Shown in pieces: positions 15,856-24,523 of a stretch of 48,595 nucleotides of DNA. The stretch spans positions 1 to 48,595 of the forward strand of contig CAZCCV010000017.1 in the NCBI GenBank assembly GCA_964497515.1, written 5' to 3'. Numbering within the stretch: the stretch's first letter is position 1; each line of letters starts with the position of its first letter. A model generated the notes under the pieces. That model had not been told where the DNA came from and made no database searches. It worked only from the letters and a program-made list of their open reading frames with translations. Source of the DNA: CAZCCV01 sp964497515. GTDB taxonomy: Bacteria > Armatimonadota > UBA5829 > DTLH01. Position numbers and translations under genes: made by a program.

Positions 15856-16696
15856 AGGGCTTGGTGCGCTGATTCCTGGCGCCGGGCGTGAGGAGCGGAC
15901 AGTTGCAGAGGTTCCAATCGATCAGATCGCGCTGAATCCGTATCAGCCAAGGAGGAACTTTGATGATGAGAAGTTCCAGGAGCTGGTGCGCTCTGTAAGA
16001 TTGCACGGAATCATACAGCCGCTGGTGCTCAGGGTGAAGAGTGATGGCGGGTACGAGCTAGTTGCTGGTGAACGCCGCTTGCGCGCAGCAACAGCCTCGG
16101 GGCTCGCGCGTGTGCCTGCTGTGATCAGGGAGTTTACTAACGAGCAGAGTCTGGAAGTGGCCCTGATAGAGAATCTGCAGCGTGAAGATATCGGACCTTT
16201 GGAGGCTGCTTTCGCATATAAGAGGTTGGCAGACGAATTCGGGTTGACTCAGGACGATATTGCATTCCGGTTGGGCAAAAGCCGGCCGAGCATCACGAAT
16301 ACACTGAGGCTGCTGAACCTGCCGGAAGAGATTCAGGAAAGCATTGCTGAAGGTGAAATAACCGAAGGGCACGCTCGTGCGCTGCTATCGATCTCCGACG
16401 CCGATCTGCAGCGCTCTGTGTGGAAGCAGGTTGTAGCTCAGCAGCTCAACGTGCGCGACACGGAACGGCTGTGCCGCGAGTCGACTCCTGCAAATGTTTC
16501 ACGTGAAACATCCCGTGCCGCTGTGGAACCTGCTCCAGAGATCGATCCGAACCTGTTAGAGGTTGAAGATCAGCTGCGCAGGCTGTTCGGAACACGGGTG
16601 AAGATATCGATGGGGCGTGACCGCGGGAAAATCGAGATAGAGTTCTACAGTGAAGACGAGTTGAACCGTATACTTGGCCTGCTGGGGGCGATGTAG
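15827..16696 (+). CDS. parB: Chromosome partitioning protein ParB/Spo0J
   Basis: The 289-residue CTP-dependent clamp binds parS and loads SMC. It has the N-terminal ParA-activating segment KKGLGKGLGALIPG, the CTPase core (NPYQPRRNF, VAGERRLRAA, ALIENLQREDIGPLEAA), the helix-turn-helix (TQDDIAFRLGKSRPSITNTLRLL) and a C-terminal dimer domain. The TTG start at 15827 is backed by GAGGAGG 4 bases upstream. An exact parS site lies within the coding sequence, between the DNA-binding and dimer domains. Confidence 0.97.
   Translation: MLLEKKGLGKGLGALIPGAGREERTVAEVPIDQIALNPYQPRRNFDDEKFQELVRSVRLHGIIQPLVLRVKSDGGYELVAGERRLRAATASGLARVPAVIREFTNEQSLEVALIENLQREDIGPLEAAFAYKRLADEFGLTQDDIAFRLGKSRPSITNTLRLLNLPEEIQESIAEGEITEGHARALLSISDADLQRSVWKQVVAQQLNVRDTERLCRESTPANVSRETSRAAVEPAPEIDPNLLEVEDQLRRLFGTRVKISMGRDRGKIEIEFYSEDELNRILGLLGAM
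16495..16510. promoter_or_regulatory. parS centromere site inside parB
   Basis: TGTTTCACGTGAAACA is a perfect 16-bp palindrome identical to the canonical chromosomal parS sequence. In the parB frame it encodes NVSRET. It marks this locus as lying near the chromosome origin. Confidence 0.95.
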
Positions 16697-16705
16697 GAGG
16701 CTGAT

Positions 16706-17416
16706 ATGGCATCTGATTCACCGTCCCGCAGAAACCGGAGTCGATCCAAAGGCAGTCGACAGGTTTTGCGAAGTGCGCTCTTCACGCTCTCGGTTGTGGC
16801 AGTGTTTCTGCTCGGGGTCTTTGTTGTGGGGCCATTGCTAAGCCATTCTCGTCAAGGTGCGGTGAAAACAGTGGCCACGGTCGCCCCTCCCGACCTGGAT
16901 CCGGGGCCTGTGGCCACGCCAGATGTGCCTGCTCGCCGCCCTTCTGCGCCGATGGTAACAATCACTGAAGGACCCGCCGAAGCGCCAGCGGCCCCGTCTG
17001 CCGATGCGACACCTGAAGTGACTGATAATCAGCCGAAGTCGCCCAAGGCTGCGGATACAACGAACGACTTACGAATACAGCCTCCTGATACTCTAACTGA
17101 TCAGGGGCAGTCAAAGCCCGTGACGGTCGAGCCCAAGGCACCGGCTTCCGAACCGACTGCGCCCGCAGCTTCCAAAACCGAGCCGCTCTACAGGGTTCGA
17201 GCTGGACTCTTCGCAGACCGCAATAATGCCGAATCCTTTGCAGCAGAGTTGGCCGCAAAAGGGTTCTCCCCTGCATTATCTTCGATTGAGCGAGATGGTC
17301 GGGTGTTCTTTGCCGTGCAGGCAGGCGCATTCCGTAACCGCAGTGGCGCTGATACGCTGGCGGCACAGCTCAAGAAGGCTGGCTTTCCGGCCACAATACT
17401 AGCCGACAATCCGTGA
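16706..17416 (+). CDS. SPOR-domain membrane protein
   Basis: The 236-residue protein has a basic N-terminus, one membrane helix (about 27-46) and a long Pro/Ala/Thr-rich periplasmic linker (about 50-155). A C-terminal SPOR domain follows (about 158-232), with YRVRAGLFADRNNAESFAAEL and a second AVQAGAFRNRSGADTLAAQL half. SPOR domains bind septal peptidoglycan stripped of peptides, so a role in division or envelope shape is likely. It follows parB by 9 bases and may share its transcript. Confidence 0.9.
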   Translation: MASDSPSRRNRSRSKGSRQVLRSALFTLSVVAVFLLGVFVVGPLLSHSRQGAVKTVATVAPPDLDPGPVATPDVPARRPSAPMVTITEGPAEAPAAPSADATPEVTDNQPKSPKAADTTNDLRIQPPDTLTDQGQSKPVTVEPKAPASEPTAPAASKTEPLYRVRAGLFADRNNAESFAAELAAKGFSPALSSIERDGRVFFAVQAGAFRNRSGADTLAAQLKKAGFPATILADNP

Positions 17417-17495
17417 TCCAACAATTCTTTTGCATTGTCGCGAACCTTTTGCCATTCAGCCGTGTCTAATAGGTGACTCCAACGGAAGGTACCCA

Positions 17496-18107
17496 ATGAA
17501 TGACGAAGAGTCGCTTGTAAGAGCGTGCCAATCGGGTGATAAACTGGCTTTTGAAATGTTGGTCCGGAAATATCAGGATCGCATTGCCCGCGTACTCTAC
17601 CTTCTGCTTGGCAACGTGGATGATACACAGGACGTTTCGCAAGAGACCTTCATCAGCGCCTACCGATACATTCGCACCTTCAAGTTCAATTCCAGCTTCG
17701 CGACGTGGCTGCATCGGATAGCTGTCAATACCGCCCGCAACTGGCTGCGCCGCAACAAAAGGGGCCGTGATGAGCTCGTGCTGATCGATGATTACTCTCA
17801 TCGTGACTCAAGGCTGCCTGAGCAAATCCTGCTGGCGCAGGAACGTTCGCTCGAAATCAGATCTGCGTTAGCGAAATTGCCACTTCATTACCGTGAAGCG
17901 ATAGTTCTCCGCCACTACGAGGAACTGAGCTATGAAGAAATATCGGAAGCACTTCAAGTGCCCATCGGTACGGTGAGATCAAGACTCGCAAAAGCCAGAC
18001 AGCTGCTGCAAAGAGAGTTGAGCCCATCTGCTCAACATAGACAAGAAAGGAAGCTACAAGATGGACTGCAGAAAGGCAAAGAACCTCATACCTTACGCGG
18101 CCGATAA
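17496..18107 (+). CDS. ECF-type RNA polymerase sigma factor
   Basis: The 203-residue protein has sigma region 2 (about 8-75: YQDRIARVLYLLLGNVDDTQDVSQETFISAYRYI, with FKFNSSFATWLHRIAVNTARNW) and region 4 (about 115-170: LPLHYREAIVLRHYEELSYEEISEAL, VPIGTVRSRLAKAR). No region 3 is seen, as expected of ECF factors. The start at 17496 follows GGAAGG. It overlaps the anti-sigma gene by 47 bases, the usual sigma/anti-sigma pairing. The regulon probably includes the downstream membrane protein and pseudopilin. Confidence 0.93.
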   Translation: MNDEESLVRACQSGDKLAFEMLVRKYQDRIARVLYLLLGNVDDTQDVSQETFISAYRYIRTFKFNSSFATWLHRIAVNTARNWLRRNKRGRDELVLIDDYSHRDSRLPEQILLAQERSLEIRSALAKLPLHYREAIVLRHYEELSYEEISEALQVPIGTVRSRLAKARQLLQRELSPSAQHRQERKLQDGLQKGKEPHTLRGR

Positions 18108-18600
18108 TGCGCTCGATTCGACGCGCCAGGCACAGTTAGATGCGCATCTGCTTCACTGCCCAGCTTGTGCCGCAGCGTTCGCGGAAGCCGTCACAGCCAT
18201 CGAGTCGCTTTCGGGATCGCTCCGCTCAGCCGTAGATGCATTCCACCTTCCTGCAGATTTTGCCGCCGCAGTAGCTTCCCAGGTTGAACCGCACGAGGTG
18301 GCTCCACAAGGGATAGTGGGCTCATTTGGTAATAGACTGTCTGCCTATTTGACTTCTCTTGCATCCAACAAGCGCGTGGCAGCCGTTGGCGCTACAGCAG
18401 CGCTGGCGATTGCGGTAACGATAGTTGGTATCGGAGCCGGAAAGGCGCTGGATGCGACTCCGGTGCCAGCCGTCCGTGTGAATACAGGTCATCTGATAGC
18501 ATTTACCGTCAAACCCGGTCCAAACGGGCGAGTTGTAACAGATATTGATGCCCATCGCTACTGCAAGATCAGCCGCGATCGTCAGGAGGCACTGCCGTGA
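18061..18600 (+). CDS. Zinc-finger anti-sigma factor, membrane anchored
   Basis: The 179-residue protein has an N-terminal zf-HC2-type anti-sigma domain with Cys3, His29, Cys33 and Cys36 in the pattern C...HLLHCPAC. One membrane helix lies at about 105-125 (VAAVGATAALAIAVTIVGI), and a short periplasmic tail follows. It should hold the ECF factor encoded just upstream at the membrane and release it on a signal. It is 4-base coupled to the following large membrane protein, which may be part of the sensing. Confidence 0.85.
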   Translation: MDCRKAKNLIPYAADNALDSTRQAQLDAHLLHCPACAAAFAEAVTAIESLSGSLRSAVDAFHLPADFAAAVASQVEPHEVAPQGIVGSFGNRLSAYLTSLASNKRVAAVGATAALAIAVTIVGIGAGKALDATPVPAVRVNTGHLIAFTVKPGPNGRVVTDIDAHRYCKISRDRQEALP

Positions 18601-20843
18601 AACGCCCGGTTGTGATGATGTGTGTTGGTGCTGCTCTTGCTGGTGGCGGACTGGCCATAGTGGATGCAGGGAAATGGCTGCACGCACTCTCTGCGCCAGA
18701 TACTTTCTGGGCAGAGGCATTCCTGTTCATCCGGAGCTCAGTCTGGATTGCATCAGCTCTAATCGTAGTAGGCCTTACGATTCTTCTCTATGCGTTGGCG
18801 TTGCGGTTCGACAGCGAGCGAAAAGGCAACGCGGTGTTTCGCTATGCACTGGGCATTGCTCTCGGCCTTGCGATCTACAGTCTGGTGATCCGATTCACCT
18901 CCGTATTCCACCTCGTGTCAGTGGGATATGCAGTGGCTTTCGCCGTTCTGCTTGCCGCTTGTTCTTCACTGATCGTTTACATTTCGGTTCCGCCACCTAT
19001 GCGTAATGCACGTAGTGCTATGGTGCGAGGTGCAGCGGTTGCCATCGTGTGGATGCTCCTGGAGTTGTTCATGAGGTTGTCTCGTGTTGAGGCGGGCAGT
19101 ATATCGTTTGGTGGCTGGGGGACATTTGCAGCGCTCTCGAATCCACCTGAGCTACGAGCCTACCCATCTCTCATCAGTGATCTAGCAACCGGGGCAATTG
19201 TAGGAGCTAGCGCCGGTGCTGCACTCACACTGGTGAGGGCACGAGGTCGAGCCGTTTATTCAGCGTTCTACGGGCTACTTACCGGTGCCTGGATCTCTGG
19301 TGTGTTCTATGCTGCACACTCCGCGGTGGGTACAGCGATAATGCAGTCAGCGTTCAATGAACGAACAGCTTGTATTGCCACGCTAGTGGCAGTTCCGTCT
19401 GCAGCGATTGCTGCGGCAGTAGGGATTGGCCTGTTCATAGGTTCGCTTGCGCGAAGGGTGCGGTTCGTTCTCACTGGCGCTATCATATTGCTCATAGGTG
19501 CTTCCGCAGTCTATGTTGCAGACTCTCGAGCCGGAGCCGATCTCTATCTCGCTGCGGTGCGCTCACCCAACTATGGAACCCGTGCTTACATTCACTATAC
19601 CAAGGATGGCGGATGGACCAGAACATTCGAGCGGCACGCCGACCCGTTGATAATTGACCACTGCGATCGTCTGATTAAGCGTTATCCGCGATCCATATAC
19701 TACTCGCAGGCGGTTTATCTAAAAGCGAAGAGCCAGTTCGCATCTTGGCAATTCGCCGAAGCAAGTAATACACTCGAAGAGTTGAGACACCGATACAAGT
19801 CACTCAGGGGTGCTAGTTCAGTGTTGAAGGTATACACCCAATTGGTGCAGGGGCAGTTTGGCGATGTTATTGATTCCAGTGTGCCATGCGATCATATGTT
19901 CGTCTCTTGGCGTGCTGCGCAGGGGCGAATGATGGTTGCACACGCGTATGAGGCCGCTGGCAGCAAGCCCGACGCCCTTGCAGCGTATACGTTTTATGTC
20001 TACAACCAGGGCGCGGGAACCAGAAGCTCATGGTCTCACGCGGCACTCAGTTATGCAGAGAATCGCATCGATTCCCTCGGTATTGCAGAAGACTCAGTTG
20101 CCAAAAATGGCGTTGTCTTGGGGGTGGTGCGCGCTAACAGTCATCCGCTTTCGGGTGCCTACGTTGCCCTTGTTGAGCCGCACATAGACGCCGCCTACCC
20201 GGATGAAAGCCGGCAGTTCACCGGAGCATCAACAGTGCCGCTCTGGTTTGGACTTGCTGCTACAACCGATTCAGAAGGACGTTTCACTATCGAGAAGGTT
20301 CCCTACGGGGACTATGAGCTTGTAGTTGGTGCGGATGTATCAAAGCTCCCTGCAGAAAGGGTTATCTCGAAGCAAGTGCCGGTCATCAGTGTCAACAATA
20401 ACAGAGTGCGCATCGATGATATCAATTTTGTTCCAGCTATTGAGCTGCTGAGCCCAGTTGCAGGCGAGACTGTGAGCCGAATACCGACTCTCAAGTGGTC
20501 GCCGCACCCGGGAGCAGCGTACTATGCGGTTACCATAGTCACCGCACCTACCAGCGATACGTATCCTGCCTCCAACATAGCATCAAGTCAGGGACGGCAG
20601 TGTTGGTCGATGTCACACATTAGGTCGACATCCGTTTCGGTATCACCGGACGGCTTCAGTGCGTTCGTTGGCTCTCCCGAAGCAAGAGCTCTAAGCCTGC
20701 TTCCAGGCCGCCATTACTCGTGGATGGTTCTTGCCTACGACGATGAGGGACGAGTGCTCTCGTCTTCGGAGAGTTATCGTATGTCTAGCGATCCAACTTT
20801 TCAAATTGCATTCGATACTCGAAGGGAGGTTGATAGCAACTAG
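18597..20843 (+). CDS. Large membrane protein with TPR-like and carboxypeptidase-regulatory-like domains
   Basis: The 748-residue protein has about ten membrane helices in residues 1-310 and a TPR-like helical stretch (about 345-490). A carboxypeptidase-regulatory-like beta domain follows at about 500-600 (GVVRANSHPLSGAYVALVE, then TTDSEGRFTIEKVPYGDYEL). A C-terminal fibronectin-like part starts near 620 (SPVAGETVSRIPTLKWSPHP). The soluble part is probably periplasmic. GTG at 18597 overlaps the anti-sigma stop, with AGGAGG upstream. I do not recognise a specific function. Its operon place suggests a role in envelope sensing or export tied to the sigma/anti-sigma pair. Confidence 0.75.
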   Translation: MKRPVVMMCVGAALAGGGLAIVDAGKWLHALSAPDTFWAEAFLFIRSSVWIASALIVVGLTILLYALALRFDSERKGNAVFRYALGIALGLAIYSLVIRFTSVFHLVSVGYAVAFAVLLAACSSLIVYISVPPPMRNARSAMVRGAAVAIVWMLLELFMRLSRVEAGSISFGGWGTFAALSNPPELRAYPSLISDLATGAIVGASAGAALTLVRARGRAVYSAFYGLLTGAWISGVFYAAHSAVGTAIMQSAFNERTACIATLVAVPSAAIAAAVGIGLFIGSLARRVRFVLTGAIILLIGASAVYVADSRAGADLYLAAVRSPNYGTRAYIHYTKDGGWTRTFERHADPLIIDHCDRLIKRYPRSIYYSQAVYLKAKSQFASWQFAEASNTLEELRHRYKSLRGASSVLKVYTQLVQGQFGDVIDSSVPCDHMFVSWRAAQGRMMVAHAYEAAGSKPDALAAYTFYVYNQGAGTRSSWSHAALSYAENRIDSLGIAEDSVAKNGVVLGVVRANSHPLSGAYVALVEPHIDAAYPDESRQFTGASTVPLWFGLAATTDSEGRFTIEKVPYGDYELVVGADVSKLPAERVISKQVPVISVNNNRVRIDDINFVPAIELLSPVAGETVSRIPTLKWSPHPGAAYYAVTIVTAPTSDTYPASNIASSQGRQCWSMSHIRSTSVSVSPDGFSAFVGSPEARALSLLPGRHYSWMVLAYDDEGRVLSSSESYRMSSDPTFQIAFDTRREVDSN

Positions 20844-20908
20844 CATTCTCTCTTGACAGTTTACTATTCAGAGCTTTAGAATCTCATGTAAGAAGGAGGC
20901 TTTCATTG

Positions 20909-21709
20909 ATGAAACGACAAAGAGGTTTTACGCTGATTGAGCTTTTGGTCGTTATCGCGATCATAGCAATTCTCGCGGCTATTCTCTTCCCTGTCTTTGC
21001 AAGAGCGAGAGAGGCCGCACGCGCGAGTTCATGCGTTTCCAACATGAACCAGATCGGTAAGGCTTTTAAGAGTTATATTACAGACTGGGAAGACATGTAT
21101 CCCACCAACCGACCAATGGGTCCTGGTGGTGTTCCGGTGCCATTCGTCTACGTCGAAGTGCCGCTTTCACCGCCACCGCTTCCGGGCCAGCAGCCGTTTA
21201 CATTCTACTACGGTCCTAACTGGGTCGAGGCTCTGTACCCATTCATCGAGCGGGTTGGTTCCCCTGGCGACAACTCGTCAGTGTGGAAGTGCCCGTCGGC
21301 CAAATTGGGTGAGCGACCTGGAAATGCCAGTGTCACGTTCGTTATGAACTACTGTCTCCTTGAGCAGCCGGAAGGCATCGTGAAGCAGCCCGGTAACACA
21401 ATGCTCTGCCGCGAGATGGACGTACTTATGTCATCTGCGTGCCGCCCGACAAATATGTCTCTGGCACAGAACCAGGTTCCGAGGGATCCGTTCCTGACAC
21501 TTCGGGATGCATCCACAAATCGTGAGACCAAAGCCAGACTGCACAACGCAGGTTCACACGTTCTGTTCGTTGACGGCCACGTTAAGATGATTGCTGCATC
21601 GTACATGCCGCAGACACTGAACGCAGCTAACAACTGGGATCCGATCTCCAACCAGTGGTGGAACGACGTCACCAGAGCTGACAGAAAGATCATCGCTATC
21701 TCGCCGTAG
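20909..21709 (+). CDS. DUF1559 pseudopilin with H-X9-DG ending
   Basis: The 266-residue protein starts with a class III prepilin signal, RGFTLIELLVVIAIIAILAAILFPVF, cut after Gly and methylated at Phe by the prepilin peptidase. The following region matches DUF1559-type proteins (ARAREAARASSCVSNMNQIG). The end carries the H-X9-DG motif (HNAGSHVLFVDGHVKM). AGGAGG lies 9 bases before the ATG. Such pseudopilins are numerous in Armatimonadota and Planctomycetota. It could be assembled by the two GspF-type proteins near the left edge. Confidence 0.92.
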   Translation: MKRQRGFTLIELLVVIAIIAILAAILFPVFARAREAARASSCVSNMNQIGKAFKSYITDWEDMYPTNRPMGPGGVPVPFVYVEVPLSPPPLPGQQPFTFYYGPNWVEALYPFIERVGSPGDNSSVWKCPSAKLGERPGNASVTFVMNYCLLEQPEGIVKQPGNTMLCREMDVLMSSACRPTNMSLAQNQVPRDPFLTLRDASTNRETKARLHNAGSHVLFVDGHVKMIAASYMPQTLNAANNWDPISNQWWNDVTRADRKIIAISP

Positions 21710-21727
21710 AGGTGTGATAAGCTCTTC

Positions 21728-21765
21728 GAACAAGCCGCCCGCGGCATGCGCAGGGCGGCTTGTTC
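21728..21765 (+). terminator. Strong intrinsic terminator after the pseudopilin gene
   Basis: A perfect 13-bp stem (GAACAAGCCGCCC at 21728-21740, GGGCGGCTTGTTC at 21753-21765) with a 12-base loop is followed by TTTTATC. It also separates the plus-strand operon from the minus-strand phage module. Confidence 0.9.
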
Positions 21766-21776
21766 TTTTATCAGTA

Positions 21777-22502
21777 TCACGAAATCTCGCGGTCAATCCG
21801 CTCAGCCAGCAGTGCAGGCTTCATTGCCGACAGTACCTTTCCTCCAATCCACACTTCCAGATGCAAGTGCGGGTCTTTAAGCACCCTGCCTACCCATCCG
21901 ATAACCTGCCCATGCGTAACCTTCATACCTATAGAAATACTCTCTCGAATATGCAAATGCGCATAAACAGTGGTAATTCCGCCTCCAGTTATGTATATGC
22001 ACGCTAGCCTGCCGTCACGATCGGCAATTCTGCTGACCGTTCCCGAATGCATCGCATATACGGGCATTCCAGCGGGGACGAATATATCCAAAGCATCCCC
22101 GGTTCCTGGTCGGCTATAGCCGATGACCACGTTGTGTCCAGGAACATCCGTTCGCCGATGGACACTCCTCCCGTGAAGTGTACGGTTGTACCTCCTGCCC
22201 AGGATGCTGATGCCTAGTGGTGTTATCACGATACTCTCCGGGAGGTTGAGTCCTAACTCGTTCCTCACAACTCGCACAAGGTAGGTCACCGCAGCCCGTC
22301 TTCGTTCTTCTGATGTCATCTCTTCGAATCGCGCAGCATAGACAACTGCGTCGTAGATTCTTTCGTGGCCGATGCGTGTCAACCACTCCCTGGCCCACTT
22401 AGGGAGTCGGTGCCTGCTTTCCAGGTAACTTAGCACCAGCCCCATTATTCCTATACCAAACCCGATCCATTGATAGATCGAGGTAACTTCAACTAGATGC
22501 AT
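21777..22502 (-). CDS. M23 (LytM-fold) protein of the phage module, probable lysis or tail-tip enzyme
   Basis: The 241-residue protein has a hydrophobic N-terminal segment (about 11-27), a linker with a helix-rich stretch, and a C-terminal M23 domain (about 135-232). The YAHLH and DPHLHLEVW motifs are in place. The first metal ligand is odd: the usual H-x3-D is GDALD, with Gly where His is expected, so zinc binding may be impaired or borrowed. It is the last gene of the module and follows a holin-like gene by 9 bases, which suggests a lysis cassette. Confidence 0.8.
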   Translation of the reverse strand: MHLVEVTSIYQWIGFGIGIMGLVLSYLESRHRLPKWAREWLTRIGHERIYDAVVYAARFEEMTSEERRRAAVTYLVRVVRNELGLNLPESIVITPLGISILGRRYNRTLHGRSVHRRTDVPGHNVVIGYSRPGTGDALDIFVPAGMPVYAMHSGTVSRIADRDGRLACIYITGGGITTVYAHLHIRESISIGMKVTHGQVIGWVGRVLKDPHLHLEVWIGGKVLSAMKPALLAERIDREIS

Positions 22503-22511
22503 TATTCACAC

Positions 22512-22754
22512 CTACTTTCCAAGCACGTGTGCGAGAAAGGCGCCAATCAGCGTAGAGGCGAATACTCCAGCAATCCACTGAAAAGTCCGCATGTTGCGTT
22601 CCAGAACAGATATTCGCTCGGAGTGCTCTACAACACCTGCTGGCACATACTTTCTGATTGCCACTATCTCGCCCACCAAAGTGTCGATCTTGCTTTCAAT
22701 TACAGCGAGGCGGGCAAGGATTCGCTCCTCACCCGCCTCTGTGGCTGTTTGCAT
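22512..22754 (-). CDS. Small holin-like / XhlA-like membrane protein
   Basis: The 80-residue protein has an N-terminal coiled-coil helix (about 8-50, ILARLAVIESKIDTLVGEI) and one C-terminal membrane helix (about 58-76). This layout is typical of XhlA/haemolysin-type phage lysis proteins and small holin accessories. It precedes the M23 gene. Similarity is of shape and context, so a precise family is not claimed. Confidence 0.6.
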   Translation of the reverse strand: MQTATEAGEERILARLAVIESKIDTLVGEIVAIRKYVPAGVVEHSERISVLERNMRTFQWIAGVFASTLIGAFLAHVLGK

Positions 22755-22776
22755 ATCTGTGCTCCCGATTCTTGTC

Positions 22777-23088
22777 TTAAATCAGAGCAGCCGTCTTTGC
22801 GATGGGTTTGCCTCCAAAACGTGTGATAACAATCTTGTACACTGAGTAGCTTCGCCCGTCCCTTGTGAGGGTGTCATCGAGCGCAATATCGGCGTCGGCC
22901 GTGGTGATGAAGAAGAGTGTGGGGCGCTCCACCGCAGCAGCCTCGGTGTCATCGAAATAGGTTCGAAGGGTGCCCGTATCCACGATGCGAAAGAACCCAC
23001 GAGCTGTAGATGATCCGCCAGTACGTTGAAAAGTGACGTCTTCTCCGTGCAGTGCGATCTTCTTCTCAATTCTCGATATTACTCTCAT
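22777..23088 (-). CDS. Putative head-completion / head-tail joining protein
   Basis: The 103-residue protein is rich in beta-strand pattern (VISRIEKKIALHGEDVTFQR, ARGFFRIVDTG, SYSVYKIVITRFGG). This fits the small beta-barrel stopper proteins that follow connectors in phage head gene order. It starts at the ATG at 23088, 5 bases after the stop of the preceding gene; a longer reading is an antisense-like extension. No family could be assigned with confidence. Confidence 0.55.
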   Translation of the reverse strand: MRVISRIEKKIALHGEDVTFQRTGGSSTARGFFRIVDTGTLRTYFDDTEAAAVERPTLFFITTADADIALDDTLTRDGRSYSVYKIVITRFGGKPIAKTAALI

Positions 23089-23093
23089 CAGCC

Positions 23094-23525
23094 CTATATG
23101 CCCTCTCTCACAGTGAAAACCGGGCGTATATTCAGCGTGTTGCTCACGATTTCCGATTCCGGCAGCTCCGGCAGAAGATTTTTTGCAAAAGGTGCGAGCC
23201 TGGCCATTCCCTGAGCAATGAGATCCGGCCCCTGTTCCTTCATCTGCCCGATGGTAATTCCTGCAATACTGAACTGCTCCGTGCTTCCGAACTCCCTGGC
23301 AAGTTGCTTCAGAAGCTCTCCGCATATTATCTCGAGAATGCCCAGCTTCAGTGTGCTCTGGAGCTTAGTATCACTGGTGTCGGTCAGATAGACTTCTGAA
23401 ATCATATACTCCACTGCCGGTTGCATCTCTGAGATCAGCGCATCTATAGACCCGTCGTAGGAAGTATCCGACGCGGGAATCATACACTTTCGCTTAACGT
23501 CGGCTTTGGTGATACTGATCGCCAT
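23094..23525 (-). CDS. Putative head-tail connector (gp36/DUF1320-like) protein
   Basis: The 143-residue protein begins MAISITKADVKRKCMI and is mostly helical (DGSIDALISEMQPAVEYMISEVYL, a helix-rich layout as in phage adaptor proteins). It follows the capsid gene, as the gp36-type connector does in Mu-like phages. The start at 23525 is backed by GGGAGTGA upstream. The role is inferred from position and helical pattern. Confidence 0.6.
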   Translation of the reverse strand: MAISITKADVKRKCMIPASDTSYDGSIDALISEMQPAVEYMISEVYLTDTSDTKLQSTLKLGILEIICGELLKQLAREFGSTEQFSIAGITIGQMKEQGPDLIAQGMARLAPFAKNLLPELPESEIVSNTLNIRPVFTVREGI

Positions 23526-23578
23526 AGATGTCACTCCCTTCTTGTTCGGGGTCGGACCAGCCGACCCCCATTGCTCTT

Positions 23579-24493
23579 TTAGGCAACCTCGCTCCCGAAA
23601 GCCGTCTGCCACAGCCCATAGCCCACGTTATAGCGAGCACGCACGCCATAAATGTATTCGTCGCGCATGAAGCCTGCTTCACTGGTATCTTCAAGTGCAC
23701 TGAAGTCAACCGGCACACGGGATTGGAAAATGATCGGCCTCACCACCCACTTTGTGGCAAGCAAGAACCAGTTGTTCGTGTCTGTCAGGTAAGGTGAGAT
23801 TATCACGTCCAGCTTTCCTTTCAACGGGTTTGAAGAAAACTTTTGGCTTCCATCCGCAGAATCGAGCACATCGGGATAGTAGTTTGAGTCCACCAGTTCC
23901 AGCGCTGTCCACTGTAGGTCTGGGGGCACAACCAATGTGTCCGGCACGATTCCTAACAGCTTTCCGCGGTCGTCTTTGAACTTCATTATGCTGGTGATTG
24001 CATTTTGAAGCGAAGTTACCGAAAGCGCTGCGGTACCCTTGTTCGACTGAGTGCCAGAATCCCCTTCAGAGTGATCGGTGTCGAAAAAGTACTGTCCATC
24101 GTGGCAGAGCGAGGTGAATCCATTCCCCAAAAGGGAAAAGACAAGCTCGTCCACGTGCCGCTTGGACTCGCGAGCCAGACCTTGCACCCGAAGTTTGATC
24201 TGTCCGTAGAGATCATCTTCAACCACCGATCTTTCAACCGCAATTGATGCCTCCCACGTCTTGTTTCTAATCGCATATTGGTGTTCCAGAAGCCCGGCGG
24301 GGAGTCGTTCATCTTTGAACTCCCGCATCTTCGGAACCGAACCCAGCCAAGCGTAAGTTTCTGTATCCTGCTCGCTCGGAACGGTAGTACAGATTCTCTC
24401 CCAATCGCCGACAGCTGCATCGTATGCTTCAAAGAACACGCTCTTCAACCCGGCCTCGAGCAACCGGGGTATATCCGACTTGGTAAGTGTCAT
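23579..24493 (-). CDS. Major capsid protein, Mu gpT-like
   Basis: The 304-residue protein looks like a Mu-type major head subunit: the ESKRHVDELVFSLLGNGF stretch, followed by FFDTDH, and VVPPDLQWTALELV with NPLKGKLDVIISPYL and WFLLA. The start at ATG 24493 has AAGGAGG 8 bases upstream. No delta-domain is obvious, and scaffolding would come from the protease/scaffold gene. It is the best-conserved structural gene of the module. Confidence 0.85.
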   Translation of the reverse strand: MTLTKSDIPRLLEAGLKSVFFEAYDAAVGDWERICTTVPSEQDTETYAWLGSVPKMREFKDERLPAGLLEHQYAIRNKTWEASIAVERSVVEDDLYGQIKLRVQGLARESKRHVDELVFSLLGNGFTSLCHDGQYFFDTDHSEGDSGTQSNKGTAALSVTSLQNAITSIMKFKDDRGKLLGIVPDTLVVPPDLQWTALELVDSNYYPDVLDSADGSQKFSSNPLKGKLDVIISPYLTDTNNWFLLATKWVVRPIIFQSRVPVDFSALEDTSEAGFMRDEYIYGVRARYNVGYGLWQTAFGSEVA

Positions 24494-24523
24494 TGCCAAA
24501 CCCTCCTTGTGGTGTATAAGGTG

